The notes below the pieces were generated by a model, which searched no databases, was not told the origin of the DNA, and was given only the letters and a program-made list of their open reading frames with translations. 64,000 bases of DNA from Halosolutus amylolyticus (GTDB taxonomy: Archaea > Halobacteriota > Halobacteria > Halobacteriales > Natrialbaceae): contig NZ_JALIQP010000001.1 in the NCBI RefSeq assembly GCF_023566055.1, forward strand, positions 642,059 through 706,058, in the 5' to 3' direction. Made by a program: the position numbers and the translations under genes. Positions 6,706-15,463 of the stretch are shown piece after piece; the stretch's first letter is position 1, and each line of letters starts with the position of its first letter.

Positions 6706-8040
6706 ATGACCCGTCTTGAGGAGGCTCTTGAGTGTCTAAGATACGACCTACAGGAAGAGGAGTACCGAGTTCAAGTCGGGATGGGGGCAAAGCTACAGAG
6801 AATCCTTAACGACTACATTGAGGAAGAGACAAACTTCGATTCTCAGAGGCACAAACTGACAAAACGAACATTGATTTCGGCTTTCCAAGACGCTGTTATT
6901 GAGGTAGCCGAGGAAACGCATGAAGAGGATGCTCCGAATTTAGACAGTCTATTTCAAGATAAAAAGGGGGAAGTGCTACGTGAAACTCTTGGACATAACC
7001 TGATCACATATACCATAGTCTTCCCGTTGAACCTGCGAGAAAGCAGTAAAATACCGGATTCGTTTTCTACACCCAACGCTGATTTTGAGCGGATCTCGGA
7101 GACTGAGTGGAGAGAAGAGTATGAGGAACCTGCACGGAATCAGGATGAGACGAGTCTGGTTGCATTTCTAGAGGAGTCACCAAACGACCTTTACGAGAGC
7201 GATGGTTTGGGTGGTGTCTTCACGTATTGGAAGACCGAGTACGATTCTCGTGACCACCACTACGCTTTGAGCCGGATTCCAGAGATTGTACGGCTTCTTT
7301 TGGGGAAGCTGAATTTTGTTTTGTGGGAACGCAGTGCCGATGTTCCGCAACCTGCGAGTAATGAGCGGCCACCGAATGCCCGGTGGTCTCAGTTGAAGGA
7401 ACCGTTCGTGTATCTGGTTTTCGATGGTGACGAGTATCTGAATTACTGGCCGTATGATTACGATCTGCGGCGGGGTTCTGAGGGCGGTCGCCGTGATACT
7501 GATAAGAGGATGGAGAAGTTCGGTGAGTTTCCCGATCTCTCCGCTGCCCGTGAAGACTTGAGCAGTGTGGACGAGTTCTTGGCGAACGCGATTTTAGCAT
7601 ATCAGGATGGTATAACCGAGTCTTCTGTTCATCAGTCCTTCTTCGCGTTTTGGCGGGGTATCGAGAACTTGGCTCAGGTCGAACGTGGCCAGGCTAAGGA
7701 GGTTGCGGTTGATAGAGCGTTGTTCGCATTGGAGAGTATGACTGAGAAGGGCGTGGTGCGAGAGGAGCTTCAGGAGGCTATCAAGGAAATCTATGGTAAG
7801 CGGAATGAGCTTGTGCATCAGGGACCTCACACCGGTATCTCTCGGTATCACCGGGCGGCTGCGAAGATTCTCCTTGATGTCCTGATTGAGCTGTATATCT
7901 ACTATTACGAGGAGGGATACTCTGCGGCAGACTACAGACGATTGCTTGAATACGGTACGAGGTCCGCTGAGGAAAGAGAAGAAACTATTCGGGTGATCAA
8001 TGAGATCAAAGAGCTCCTAGAGGAAAGTGAGGAGGACTAA
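6706..8040 (+). CDS. HEPN-domain protein, probable ribonuclease effector
   Basis: A 444-residue protein. The last 150 residues are helical and carry KRNELVH with Arg366 and His371, the R-x4-H signature of HEPN RNases, inside the context EIYGKRNELVHQGPH followed by a long helix. This resembles ApeA-like and other abortive-infection HEPN proteins. The first 290 residues form an alpha/beta region I do not recognise, possibly a sensor. HEPN proteins commonly cleave tRNA or mRNA in toxin-antitoxin and phage-defence systems. A small acidic gene follows after 46 bases and could be its antidote or partner. RNase function is inference from the motif. Confidence 0.65.
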   Translation: MTRLEEALECLRYDLQEEEYRVQVGMGAKLQRILNDYIEEETNFDSQRHKLTKRTLISAFQDAVIEVAEETHEEDAPNLDSLFQDKKGEVLRETLGHNLITYTIVFPLNLRESSKIPDSFSTPNADFERISETEWREEYEEPARNQDETSLVAFLEESPNDLYESDGLGGVFTYWKTEYDSRDHHYALSRIPEIVRLLLGKLNFVLWERSADVPQPASNERPPNARWSQLKEPFVYLVFDGDEYLNYWPYDYDLRRGSEGGRRDTDKRMEKFGEFPDLSAAREDLSSVDEFLANAILAYQDGITESSVHQSFFAFWRGIENLAQVERGQAKEVAVDRALFALESMTEKGVVREELQEAIKEIYGKRNELVHQGPHTGISRYHRAAAKILLDVLIELYIYYYEEGYSAADYRRLLEYGTRSAEEREETIRVINEIKELLEESEED

Positions 8041-8086
8041 CATTTCACAAATACCTTCTTTACAAGTCGGTCGGAACTTTTCGTCT

Positions 8087-8461
8087 ATGTCGGAAGCAGA
8101 AGCAGACAAGATAGAGCGATTCACAAGTCGTGTTGAGGAAGAGGCCGGTCACGAAATCTGGGTTGACCAAGAATTGGGTGACGATCTCGGCTGGTTTATG
8201 GTCGAGACCCAGATCGAACTCCAAGGTAGATCCTTTGATGCGGAAGTAGATTTTAACTTGTCTGAATCAGAGGTCTCTCTGCTGTACGCCGAGATCACTA
8301 TCGACCCAAGCGACGAAGAAGAGGAAACAGTACTCGATGAGGAAGCGGAACGTATTGACTGGGGTGACGACTACGTGTTGTACGAGCTTTACCCGACCGA
8401 GTCCAAGGTTAAAGAGGTTGTCGACGAGCTGCGTGCGGTGCACTCTGAGATCTTCTGCTGA
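8087..8461 (+). CDS. Small acidic protein, possible partner of the HEPN protein
   Basis: A 124-residue very acidic protein starting at ATG 8087 (MSEAEADKIERF); a longer in-frame start at 8027 would overlap the HEPN gene and adds an unlikely basic extension. It alternates helices and strands (WFMVETQIELQG, DAEVDFNLSESE) and ends in a helix KVKEVVDELRAVHSE. No family is recognised. Position directly behind a HEPN effector, same strand, suggests an immunity, antitoxin or accessory role, but nothing in the sequence proves that. Confidence 0.6.
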   Translation: MSEAEADKIERFTSRVEEEAGHEIWVDQELGDDLGWFMVETQIELQGRSFDAEVDFNLSESEVSLLYAEITIDPSDEEEETVLDEEAERIDWGDDYVLYELYPTESKVKEVVDELRAVHSEIFC

Positions 8462-8630
8462 GTTCGGGACGCTTACTGGGACTCGTGTTAAAATACAGCT
8501 ATGTTTTCAGCACATCGCTGGACCCCATCACTTCCAGAGGGGTTCGACAGGCCGTGCGAATACGTGATGGTGTTCTATACAGTTCAGTTTGGTGGCAAGG
8601 TTCATCAGGGAGGGGTTTGTCGTAGAACGC

Positions 8631-10028
8631 ATGTCTGTAACGACAGGGAAATTCGACTTGAATATGGAGGAGGTCCTTGAAGCGTGGGGACCGTCTGACG
8701 CGTTACGAGAGATCATTGCGAACGCTCTTGACGAAGCTAGCCTTACGGGTACAACTGAGCCTGATCTCTATGAAGATGACGAGGGTCGGTGGCACGTTCG
8801 GGACTATGGCCGCGGTCTCCAGTACGAGCATTTCACGCAATCCGAAAACGAAGAGAAGCTGGCCAAGCCTGATGAGGTGATCGGGAAATTTGGTGTTGGA
8901 CTCAAAGACGCTATTGCGACGTTCCACCGGCATGGAATTGACGTTACGATCCATTCGGCACACAATATTTTCACTGTTGAAGAGGCTCCTAAGCACGGGT
9001 TCGAGGAAATCGAAACGCTCCACGTTGATATTCAAGCTCCCGAGGAGGACATTGAGGGGACGGATGTTGTACTGGCAGGTATTAGCGAGGAGTCTGTGAA
9101 AGCAGCGAAGGAGAACTTCATTCGGTACACAGACGGTGAGTTACTGGAATCTACTCGCTTCGGGGATGTGTATCGCGTTCCGGAAGGGGAATCAGCGTCC
9201 GTATACGTTACTGGGCTTCGCGTCGCAACTGAGGAAAATTTCCTGTTCAGTTACGACATTACAGCGACTACGAAGAAAATTCGTGATGCCCTCAACCGGG
9301 AGCGTTCAAATGTCGGTCGAACTGCCTACACTTCCCGCGTGAAACAGATTCTACAGGCCTGTGAATCTGGTGAGGTAGCGCAACGCCTCGTTGATGACCT
9401 TCAACGGTTCACGTCGGGTGAGACACATGATGAGCTTGGGTGGAAGCCAATCCAGGTGCATGCTGTGAAGGTTCTTAACGCGAAGAAGGACGTGGTCTTG
9501 GCAACCACGGATGAACAAGCACGTCATCGAGACCTGTTGGATCACGCTGAGAACGATGGGTATCAAGTTGTGACGATTCCCGATCGTATTCAGCCAGATG
9601 TAGAATCGGAGACTGACACTGACGGAAACGAGATTCGGGGGGTCGATTTGTACTCAACTGAGTATGAGGAGAGTTTCTCGTTCGAGTTCGTGGATGAGGA
9701 CTCGATGACTGATCAGGAGTTAGCTGTCTGGGAGTTGCGGGAGCCGGTGTTCGATATTATTTCGTGCCCACCTGACTACTCAGTTCGTGTCTCAGAAACA
9801 CTTCGAGCAACAGATGGGGATAACACGATGGGCGTCCATCAACCGGCAGAGAAACAAATTGTGCTCCGACGATCAGTCCTTGACGATCCAGAGGAGTTCA
9901 TCGGAACGCTCCTTCACGAGCTTGCTCATACTCGCACACCGTTCCCTGATCAAACACGCGAATTCGAACGTGTCCTTAGCGATTTCCTCGGGACTGTTGG
10001 GTATGAGGCAGTCCATAGAACCAATTAA
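8631..10028 (+). CDS. GHKL-type ATPase fused to a zinc metalloprotease-like domain
   Basis: A 465-residue protein from ATG 8631; TTG/GTG codons at 8589 and 8592 are in frame but extend into poorly coding sequence. The N-terminus has a complete GHKL (Hsp90/gyrase/histidine-kinase type) ATP site: REIIANALDEA (N-box, Glu27 and Asn31), DYGRG (58-62) and GKFGVGL (85-91). The C-terminus carries LLHELAHTRT with His429, Glu430 and His433, a HExxH zincin motif, and an acidic third-ligand candidate at Glu444. A chaperone-like or sensor ATPase linked to a protease would fit a suicidal or target-specific defence effector; this is inference. It is a lone gene between the HEPN pair and a convergent nuclease operon. 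Confidence 0.8.
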   Translation: MSVTTGKFDLNMEEVLEAWGPSDALREIIANALDEASLTGTTEPDLYEDDEGRWHVRDYGRGLQYEHFTQSENEEKLAKPDEVIGKFGVGLKDAIATFHRHGIDVTIHSAHNIFTVEEAPKHGFEEIETLHVDIQAPEEDIEGTDVVLAGISEESVKAAKENFIRYTDGELLESTRFGDVYRVPEGESASVYVTGLRVATEENFLFSYDITATTKKIRDALNRERSNVGRTAYTSRVKQILQACESGEVAQRLVDDLQRFTSGETHDELGWKPIQVHAVKVLNAKKDVVLATTDEQARHRDLLDHAENDGYQVVTIPDRIQPDVESETDTDGNEIRGVDLYSTEYEESFSFEFVDEDSMTDQELAVWELREPVFDIISCPPDYSVRVSETLRATDGDNTMGVHQPAEKQIVLRRSVLDDPEEFIGTLLHELAHTRTPFPDQTREFERVLSDFLGTVGYEAVHRTN

Positions 10029-10053
10029 ACAGGAGCATTCCTCGACGGTCACT

Positions 10054-10632
10054 TCAGAGGTCTATTGATTGCTTGATTGCTGGGGCGTACACGTTGGTGA
10101 AGTGGTGTTGGAGTGTGGTGAAGTGTTCGTCGAGAGCTTCGGAGTCAGTGAGCGGGATAGCGACAATCCCGGGGGCGTGTTTTTGTGGGCTGTACCACTG
10201 GTCGTCGTAGAATCGAATGTCAGACCAACTGTCGTCGGCAGTAGTGGCGTTGCGGACGGTGTCGTACACGGTTTGGGAGCCGTTCTGGAGTTTGTACTGG
10301 ACGTACGCGTACGCGCCATCATCGGTTGGTGCGTCGTCGATCGTGTCCGGTGTGACCCATTCGACGCCGACGTTGAGTTTCGTGTTGGCGTCGGGGGCGG
10401 CGTCGTGTCTGATTGGGGCTTCGGTGCGGATCGTGGCGAGCGTCGCGGTGTATTCGGGGCCGAGTGCTTTGTCGCGGAAGGTGACGTCGGTGTCGTACCC
10501 GGCGCTGCGCAGCATTTCGCGGCCGGTCGTTTCGAGCGTGTCGAGGAGCGTGGTTTCGAAGTCGTGAGCGAGTTGCCGTGCTTTCAGGTACCGGTCGGTT
10601 TCGAGGCCGGTTGTGATGATGTCGTCACTCAT
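10054..10632 (-). CDS. Uncharacterised protein coupled to a PD-(D/E)xK protein
   Basis: A 192-residue protein starting at ATG 10632 (MSDDIITTGLETD); a longer in-frame extension to 10893 is only the antisense shadow of its neighbour. It has an N-terminal helix, then a mixed alpha/beta domain with NVGVEWVTPD and AYVQYKLQNG, and ends in a helix. I do not recognise the family. Its start overlaps the end of the upstream gene by 8 bases, so the two are co-translated and likely work together. It converges with the ATPase-protease gene 26 bases away. Confidence 0.7.
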   Translation of the reverse strand: MSDDIITTGLETDRYLKARQLAHDFETTLLDTLETTGREMLRSAGYDTDVTFRDKALGPEYTATLATIRTEAPIRHDAAPDANTKLNVGVEWVTPDTIDDAPTDDGAYAYVQYKLQNGSQTVYDTVRNATTADDSWSDIRFYDDQWYSPQKHAPGIVAIPLTDSEALDEHFTTLQHHFTNVYAPAIKQSIDL

Positions 10633-11479
10633 TGGTGTTGGTGGTGAGGTAGGCGTACTGGTCGGTGAGCGGTGTGTGCCGGAGCCGGGTTTGATCGGTG
10701 AACCCCGTGGTTCCGGACGTAGCGTTCGTGATGAGAGGGGCGGGTGCGAATTGGCAGAGAACGGTTTCGATAATGGTGATGAACGAGTACGCGCTCGCTT
10801 GCCAGTGCGGTGTTGCAGTCGTGTCTGTGAGGAGTGTCTGCCGGAGACTATGACTGATGTCACGCCAGTACAGGACGGTGACGTCCGGTTCATCAGGCTG
10901 CGTGCCTCGAAGGATCGAATGAGTCTCTCCGTCGTCGAGTTGCGATCCGGTGGTTGCCCGAAGCGCTTCGTGATTGGTTTTCGGGAGAAGCAAGTAGTGG
11001 TCCCAGGCTCGTCTCCGGTCGTGGTGTTCGATGAGTCGAGCAGTATCCGGGGTTTTCGCGTAGTTCTCGTCGTCGATCTTCACCTCGATCGAAATCCCGG
11101 TCTCGGGGTACTGAATGAGAACGTCGGCTCGACGGTCGTGCGTTGTATCCGAGCTGAGTGGGACATCACACTGGACACGAGTAGGTGATTCAGTTCCAGA
11201 GACGCCAAACAGATCGGTGGTGAAGCTCGGCGGTGCGGTATCACACAGGTGTGCGAGCCATTGTGACCAATTTTCTTCTTGTGCGGTGCGGAGTGGCCCG
11301 TCGTCACGCCACTCGGCGCACAGCGGGTCTCGATCGAAACACGTTGCACTGTCTCGCCATTGCTCGTTCAACGATTCGAACAAGGCTTCCAAGTTAGCGA
11401 TCGTCTCGGTATTGGTGACGCTGGCTTGTTCCCACCAGTCGTCGACGACATGCCACTGAGCCGCTTGATCAATCGGCAT
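10625..11479 (-). CDS. PD-(D/E)xK nuclease-like protein
   Basis: A 284-residue protein. Residues around 120-140 read ADVLIQYPETGISIEVKIDD: an aspartate, a strand and then E-V-K, the active-site layout of PD-(D/E)xK nucleases, followed by a helix and HYLLLPKTNHE. This fold is typical of restriction enzymes and defence nucleases and of nuclease-fold binding proteins. It is the first gene of a two-gene reverse-strand operon with the protein at 10054-10632. Family membership beyond the fold is not recognised. Confidence 0.65.
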   Translation of the reverse strand: MPIDQAAQWHVVDDWWEQASVTNTETIANLEALFESLNEQWRDSATCFDRDPLCAEWRDDGPLRTAQEENWSQWLAHLCDTAPPSFTTDLFGVSGTESPTRVQCDVPLSSDTTHDRRADVLIQYPETGISIEVKIDDENYAKTPDTARLIEHHDRRRAWDHYLLLPKTNHEALRATTGSQLDDGETHSILRGTQPDEPDVTVLYWRDISHSLRQTLLTDTTATPHWQASAYSFITIIETVLCQFAPAPLITNATSGTTGFTDQTRLRHTPLTDQYAYLTTNTNE

Positions 11480-11655
11480 CCCAGTCTCCTCGTTGTATTG
11501 CTAGCAGACTCATTCGTGCAACAGTATCCGTATGAGATGCCTTAACATTCCTGTTCAACAGGAGAGCTGATAGAATTTCGCCATAGGGTACTGCTCGTGC
11601 TGGCATTTCATTACAAACCAGAAAGTTATGTTTTACAAGGTTGTGAATTCGCTAT

Positions 11656-12270
11656 ATGTTCGACAAGATCACCAGTTTGTTCCAGTCAGGGTCCGCTGTG
11701 CCTGATTTGATTGCAGTGCTTAATCTGGAGGAGTGGTATCTGGATCTTTCTGATAAAGAACGTCAGAAAGTCCATCAGTATAGTACGGCGTTCGGGACCG
11801 GCGGTGAAGTCAACTTGCTTGAACAGAGTGTTTCAGACACATCTCAAACGGCGCAAGAGTATCTGAAAGGCGTGGGTTCGACTGCGGCGAGCGAGAACGA
11901 TTACGAGTTCGCGGAGCAGGTATTACAAACGGCGCTCAAGTTCGAAGACGGGTCGGCTACGAGCACGCACTTCACGTACACCGAACTGATCGACGTCTAC
12001 TATAAGCAACGCGACGAGTGGGATGACGCTATCGAAAAGTGTATCAAGTACTGTAAGAAGGACATCGAGATCGCTGATGAGTTTGTTGCTGAGTTCGGAG
12101 ACGTGCCACGAATTCCATCGTTCAAGCGACTCGCCATTATTTACGAGAAGCAAGACCAGTACGAGGAAGCACTCAACGTTTGTGATCAGGCGCTCGAAAT
12201 CGGGACGACAGACGGAACGAAAGGCGGGTTCGAAGGCCGGAAAGAACGGATACGGAAGAAGATGGACTAA
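11656..12270 (+). CDS. TPR-like repeat protein
   Basis: A 204-residue helical protein beginning MFDKITSLFQSGSAVPDLIAV. Helical hairpins such as YEFAEQVLQTALKFEDG, WDDAIEKCIKYCKKDIE and YEEALNVCDQALEIG are tetratricopeptide-type repeats, so it probably mediates protein contacts. The start follows a TATA-like GTTATGTTTTA by about 25-30 bases, giving a short or absent leader. Homologues of unknown role occur in haloarchaeal accessory regions. No enzymatic motif is visible and its partner is unknown. Confidence 0.7.
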   Translation: MFDKITSLFQSGSAVPDLIAVLNLEEWYLDLSDKERQKVHQYSTAFGTGGEVNLLEQSVSDTSQTAQEYLKGVGSTAASENDYEFAEQVLQTALKFEDGSATSTHFTYTELIDVYYKQRDEWDDAIEKCIKYCKKDIEIADEFVAEFGDVPRIPSFKRLAIIYEKQDQYEEALNVCDQALEIGTTDGTKGGFEGRKERIRKKMD

Positions 12271-12336
12271 CTCCAGGCTGTCTCTCGCCAATCAATTTCC
12301 GACTGTTACCCACGAACGTCTCGTCAGCAAATCAGA

Positions 12337-12522
12337 TTAGTTGTCATCTCCAGCGAGGAGAGAGCGAGTGGTCAATGAGAGGTCCGCTATCACGACGACT
12401 GTAGCGACGACAAGGACGATCCATAGCGCTGAGTCCGATAGAACTCCGACGAGGACAGCAGTAGCAACGATCGCCGTGATCCCGAGAACCAGTGTCGTGA
12501 GAAGCGAACGCACCACACCCAT
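12337..12522 (-). CDS. Small membrane protein with two transmembrane helices
   Basis: A 61-residue protein starting at ATG 12522 (MGVVRSLLTTLVLG); an upstream in-frame start at 12570 is less likely because it adds a charged, non-membrane segment. Two hydrophobic spans, LLTTLVLGITAIVATAVLVG and ALWIVLVVATVVVIADL, are separated by a short loop SDS. Function unknown; small two-helix proteins in defence islands can be membrane effectors, but nothing specific supports that here. Confidence 0.5.
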   Translation of the reverse strand: MGVVRSLLTTLVLGITAIVATAVLVGVLSDSALWIVLVVATVVVIADLSLTTRSLLAGDDN

Positions 12523-12667
12523 GCTTCTATTCTTGATGCGGAGTGACTTTATCTCTTCTGCGGCTAACACATGAGAGGCCAGGTATTGACGGTAAGCAAA
12601 TCTGAGAGGGAGCGACTTCCTGATTACTGGAAAACTTCGCGTTTCTGCGCGGAGAGGACGTCAAGCC

Positions 12668-13351
12668 TCAAGATGAATTAAAGGTGATTTGATCTATCTT
12701 CAGTGCTCGACCCTCAACGAAGTCATCAGGGAGTGCATCCCGATAGTCTTCCTCCGAGATCACTCCTGCTTTCTCAAGATCCCCAAGTAGGAAATTCAAT
12801 CTACCAACAGTGACATCGTCTGATGCTTCACAAAGAACTGCGAACTGCCGTAATCCGTGGATCCACATGTCTTCATCAGCTTTGAGCGGGTGAGGAAGGA
12901 GGACACCACGAGATTCGAGGACTTTCCGGTACTTTTTCACAGTTCGTGGATCGGTGCGACCGGCACTATGCACAGCTCGCTCGATATCAGAGTGGTCAAC
13001 TTCTCCTTCTGGAAGGCTAGCAAGGGTTTTTTCTATCCCTTTCCGAACTTGTGGTTCAAGATCAGTAAACGCACCCACATCAGTGCTGTGTGAGTGAGCA
13101 GCCTCATCGTGCGAGGAAAGGGACGCTGAATTGTTCATGAGTTCGAGCATTTTTTGCTGTCGTGAGTTCATTTGTTCCAGCTGCTCTTCGATACGCGCTG
13201 ATCGATCGCGGTTCATGTACTCTTTCATCGCTCGTTCGACGAGTCTCCCCATCTCTCCGTGTATTCTCCCTTTCGTTTCGAGGGTGAAGTTTCGAAACTG
13301 CTCCTGGACAGTTTCATCTACCCGTACGCATAGCGGTTCTCGCTCACCCAT
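12668..13351 (-). CDS. Ribbon-helix-helix-like DNA-binding protein with coiled coil
   Basis: A 227-residue protein. The N-terminus PLCVRVDETVQEQFRNFTLETKG followed by GEMGRLVERAMKEYM resembles the strand-helix-helix of CopG/Arc regulators. A coiled coil (IEEQLEQMNSRQQKMLELM) follows, then a C-terminal domain with two helical segments resembling winged-helix modules. Similar proteins are common in haloarchaeal plasmids and integrated elements. The upstream region holds repeated ACGATTAC and ATTAC motifs that would suit autoregulation. A role in plasmid maintenance or element control is inference. Confidence 0.7.
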   Translation of the reverse strand: MGEREPLCVRVDETVQEQFRNFTLETKGRIHGEMGRLVERAMKEYMNRDRSARIEEQLEQMNSRQQKMLELMNNSASLSSHDEAAHSHSTDVGAFTDLEPQVRKGIEKTLASLPEGEVDHSDIERAVHSAGRTDPRTVKKYRKVLESRGVLLPHPLKADEDMWIHGLRQFAVLCEASDDVTVGRLNFLLGDLEKAGVISEEDYRDALPDDFVEGRALKIDQITFNSS

Positions 13352-14110
13352 TCAAACCACCTCTTTCGAACGATGATTGAACTTGAACGATTACAGTACG
13401 ATTACGAAGTACACTGTTGCTAGTAGAATATATTACATTACAATTACGTACCAGTGCTATTCGTAGCCGGTTCCGCGAGTTGAGTTGCAAGATTCTCGCA
13501 CTTTTTGAGTCCTTTCCTCGCTCCCGTCTAGCGGTTTCACTAGAAGAGAAGGAAGTCTCCCCTCCTCTTTTTCGTGGAGCGACTACACACGCACACAGCT
13601 CGTGATGCACTTTGTAGAGCGAGTCTCTGATCTGCTCCTTTACGGAGAGTTGAGGGCTGCTATATTCGTTTGAGGTGCCAATGGACATCTGAATTGATCA
13701 GGCCTAACCGCGAGTTGTTTAAAAGGGTAAGGGTTCTACGGATAATTGGGCAAAAATCTCCTCAATCTTGAAGGACTGGCGTAGAATTTATCTAAATACA
13801 TATAATATTAACAAATCCTCTTGAGATAATACCGTATCTTATCAATAGATCCTCTCCCTGTCTATGGCTTCCGAATCTTTCGTTGCAATGCAAAGTCTCA
13901 GGTCGGATCCAGCAAATTAGACGATCCTATTGTCGGCTCGATTCTAAACGAGAATCGGAATAGAAGACTCAATATCGACTTCTTGATTTCGGTAGCCTGT
14001 ATTTGTATACTAGCATTAGAAGAAACCGAGATGTTCGCGTCTGGAAAGGTAGTTTTCGGTAAATCCACCCGGGCTAACCCTTTTGCTTGTCTGAGGACTA
14101 GTTCTTAGTA
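13352..14110. other. Gene-free AT-rich interval with operator-like repeats and a hairpin
   Basis: This 759-base stretch carries no gene I can support; the reverse reading frame over 13344-13688 has atypical composition and no recognisable features. Near the regulator gene it contains ACGATTAC repeats (13387-13405) and three ATTAC motifs (13431-13447). A perfect hairpin CGATTCT-AAACG-AGAATCG lies at 13939-13957. The part 13790-13860 is very AT-rich. It may combine promoters for the divergent genes at 12668-13351 and 14111-15355; an origin function cannot be excluded. Confidence 0.4.
13387..13447 (-). promoter_or_regulatory. Repeated operator-like sites upstream of the ribbon-helix-helix-like gene
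   Basis: ACGATTAC occurs at 13387-13394 and 13398-13405, eleven bases apart and so on one face of the helix. ATTAC recurs at 13432-13436, 13437-13441 and 13443-13447. On the gene strand these read GTAATCGT and GTAAT. They lie 36-96 bases ahead of the start codon around an AT-rich core that could be the TATA region. Short direct repeats at one helical turn are typical of ribbon-helix-helix autoregulation; binding is inferred. Confidence 0.4.
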
Positions 14111-15355
14111 ATGAAATTAAGCCCATTTGAAACCACTACGCGTAGAGATGAGTGGCTTCGGACCGCTCCTCTCTATGGTAAATCCAGCCACCCATACTCA
14201 GAGGACCGGTACGCGTTCGAGGTCTTCCCATCATATCCAGACGAGGATACAAGCGATTGGAAACGAGTTCCAAGAGACTCAGACGAATACGAAAAGCGTT
14301 CTTTTAAATTCAATATTGAGAAGGCGAACGTTTGGTCGGACTACATACTGGTGCTCAACACGTATAATCGACCAACGTTACGATGGTACTCATGTGAGGC
14401 CTTCAAAGACGAGTTCTTATACGATCCGTTAGACCCGCCCCGACCACAAGGAGTTGATCCACTCAAATGGAAAAAACTCGCTGAAAAACGTATCCGCGGT
14501 GGTATCGATCGAACCCCGATGCGTCTCGATACTGATAAACGAACATTCCTCCAGCGACTTGTAAAACTCTGGAACGGAGACGTCGTATGCGGTGTCCATC
14601 TCCTGTGGGATCAATGTCCAAGTATCCATCAGCTCACTAAAGATCTTGATGAGGATCGTCTCAACCGCCTCTACTACGATACCACTATCGACCGGGAAAT
14701 CCTTCTCACATACCGTGATGCATGTTGGTTCGACCTTGAGACCGAGTTTTTAAAACCAACCGCTCTGTTTCGAAAACGAGTCTGGTACGATCTCACTCAG
14801 AAATGCCGTCTCCTCATCAATGGTCGGTCAGAATTCCCTGACCTCAAGGGCGGTCCGCTTGAAGGATTAGTTCACCGAGTGACAGTCGGTCTCGTCGCTC
14901 TCAAAAACACCTTAGAAGGAAACGAAGTCCGGCCGTATTTGGACACTTCTGAATACGTCGTTGACCTCGTGAGTAGAGATCCTGAGGGGCAAGTCTACAC
15001 GTACGAGATCATGACCGATCACAACAACAGAGAACTCTATAGAAAGACGTATGAGAAATTGAAAGTGCTGGATCAACACGGTAAGAAAACGATCGCTGTC
15101 TTTGACTCGCGGGAAACTGCTTACAAGGTATTCAATTACTGGCACAACCAGGGTCTCGGTGTCCTTCCTAACGGGCCATTCAAATCAGATTATAGTGTTG
15201 AGAACGGCCGAAACCAAATACAGGATGCATACGAGAGCGAGACTCATGAGTGGGCAGTAGCTGACTGGACAACGACGTGGAAACTCAAACAACAAACACT
15301 CAGCTCAAACAGCATAGATCTCAACCGAGAACAAGTATTATCACTAGATTGGTAG
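14111..15355 (+). CDS. Uncharacterised island protein, possible nuclease-fold C-terminus
   Basis: A 414-residue protein beginning MKLSPFETTTRRDEW. The N-terminal 200 residues are rich in aromatic and basic residues and unlike anything I recognise. The C-terminal part (about 285-360) reads YVVDLVSRDPEGQVYTYEIMTD, then NNRELYRKTYEKLKVLDQHGKKTIAVFDSRETAYKVFNYW. This D...YE.(M)T. strand-strand-helix pattern resembles PD-(D/E)xK-like domains found in replication-relaxation and mobilisation proteins of haloarchaeal elements, but the E-x-K lysine is replaced. It may bind element DNA. It is followed by a long repeat-rich intergenic stretch. Confidence 0.6.
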   Translation: MKLSPFETTTRRDEWLRTAPLYGKSSHPYSEDRYAFEVFPSYPDEDTSDWKRVPRDSDEYEKRSFKFNIEKANVWSDYILVLNTYNRPTLRWYSCEAFKDEFLYDPLDPPRPQGVDPLKWKKLAEKRIRGGIDRTPMRLDTDKRTFLQRLVKLWNGDVVCGVHLLWDQCPSIHQLTKDLDEDRLNRLYYDTTIDREILLTYRDACWFDLETEFLKPTALFRKRVWYDLTQKCRLLINGRSEFPDLKGGPLEGLVHRVTVGLVALKNTLEGNEVRPYLDTSEYVVDLVSRDPEGQVYTYEIMTDHNNRELYRKTYEKLKVLDQHGKKTIAVFDSRETAYKVFNYWHNQGLGVLPNGPFKSDYSVENGRNQIQDAYESETHEWAVADWTTTWKLKQQTLSSNSIDLNREQVLSLDW

Positions 15356-15463
15356 ATTATTGTTCCGGAGGTGTTTGTCTAACTTCTCTAAATGGGGTAC
15401 GGTACACTAGTTATACTGGTTTTTTCTCAAGGGGTAATTCTATCGTTTTCTGGGCTTAGACCC

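Noticed and set aside
13344-13688. 114-codon reverse frame in the AT-rich interval
   Set aside because: Ser/Arg-rich, no recognisable fold, and it covers the presumed operator region of the regulator gene.
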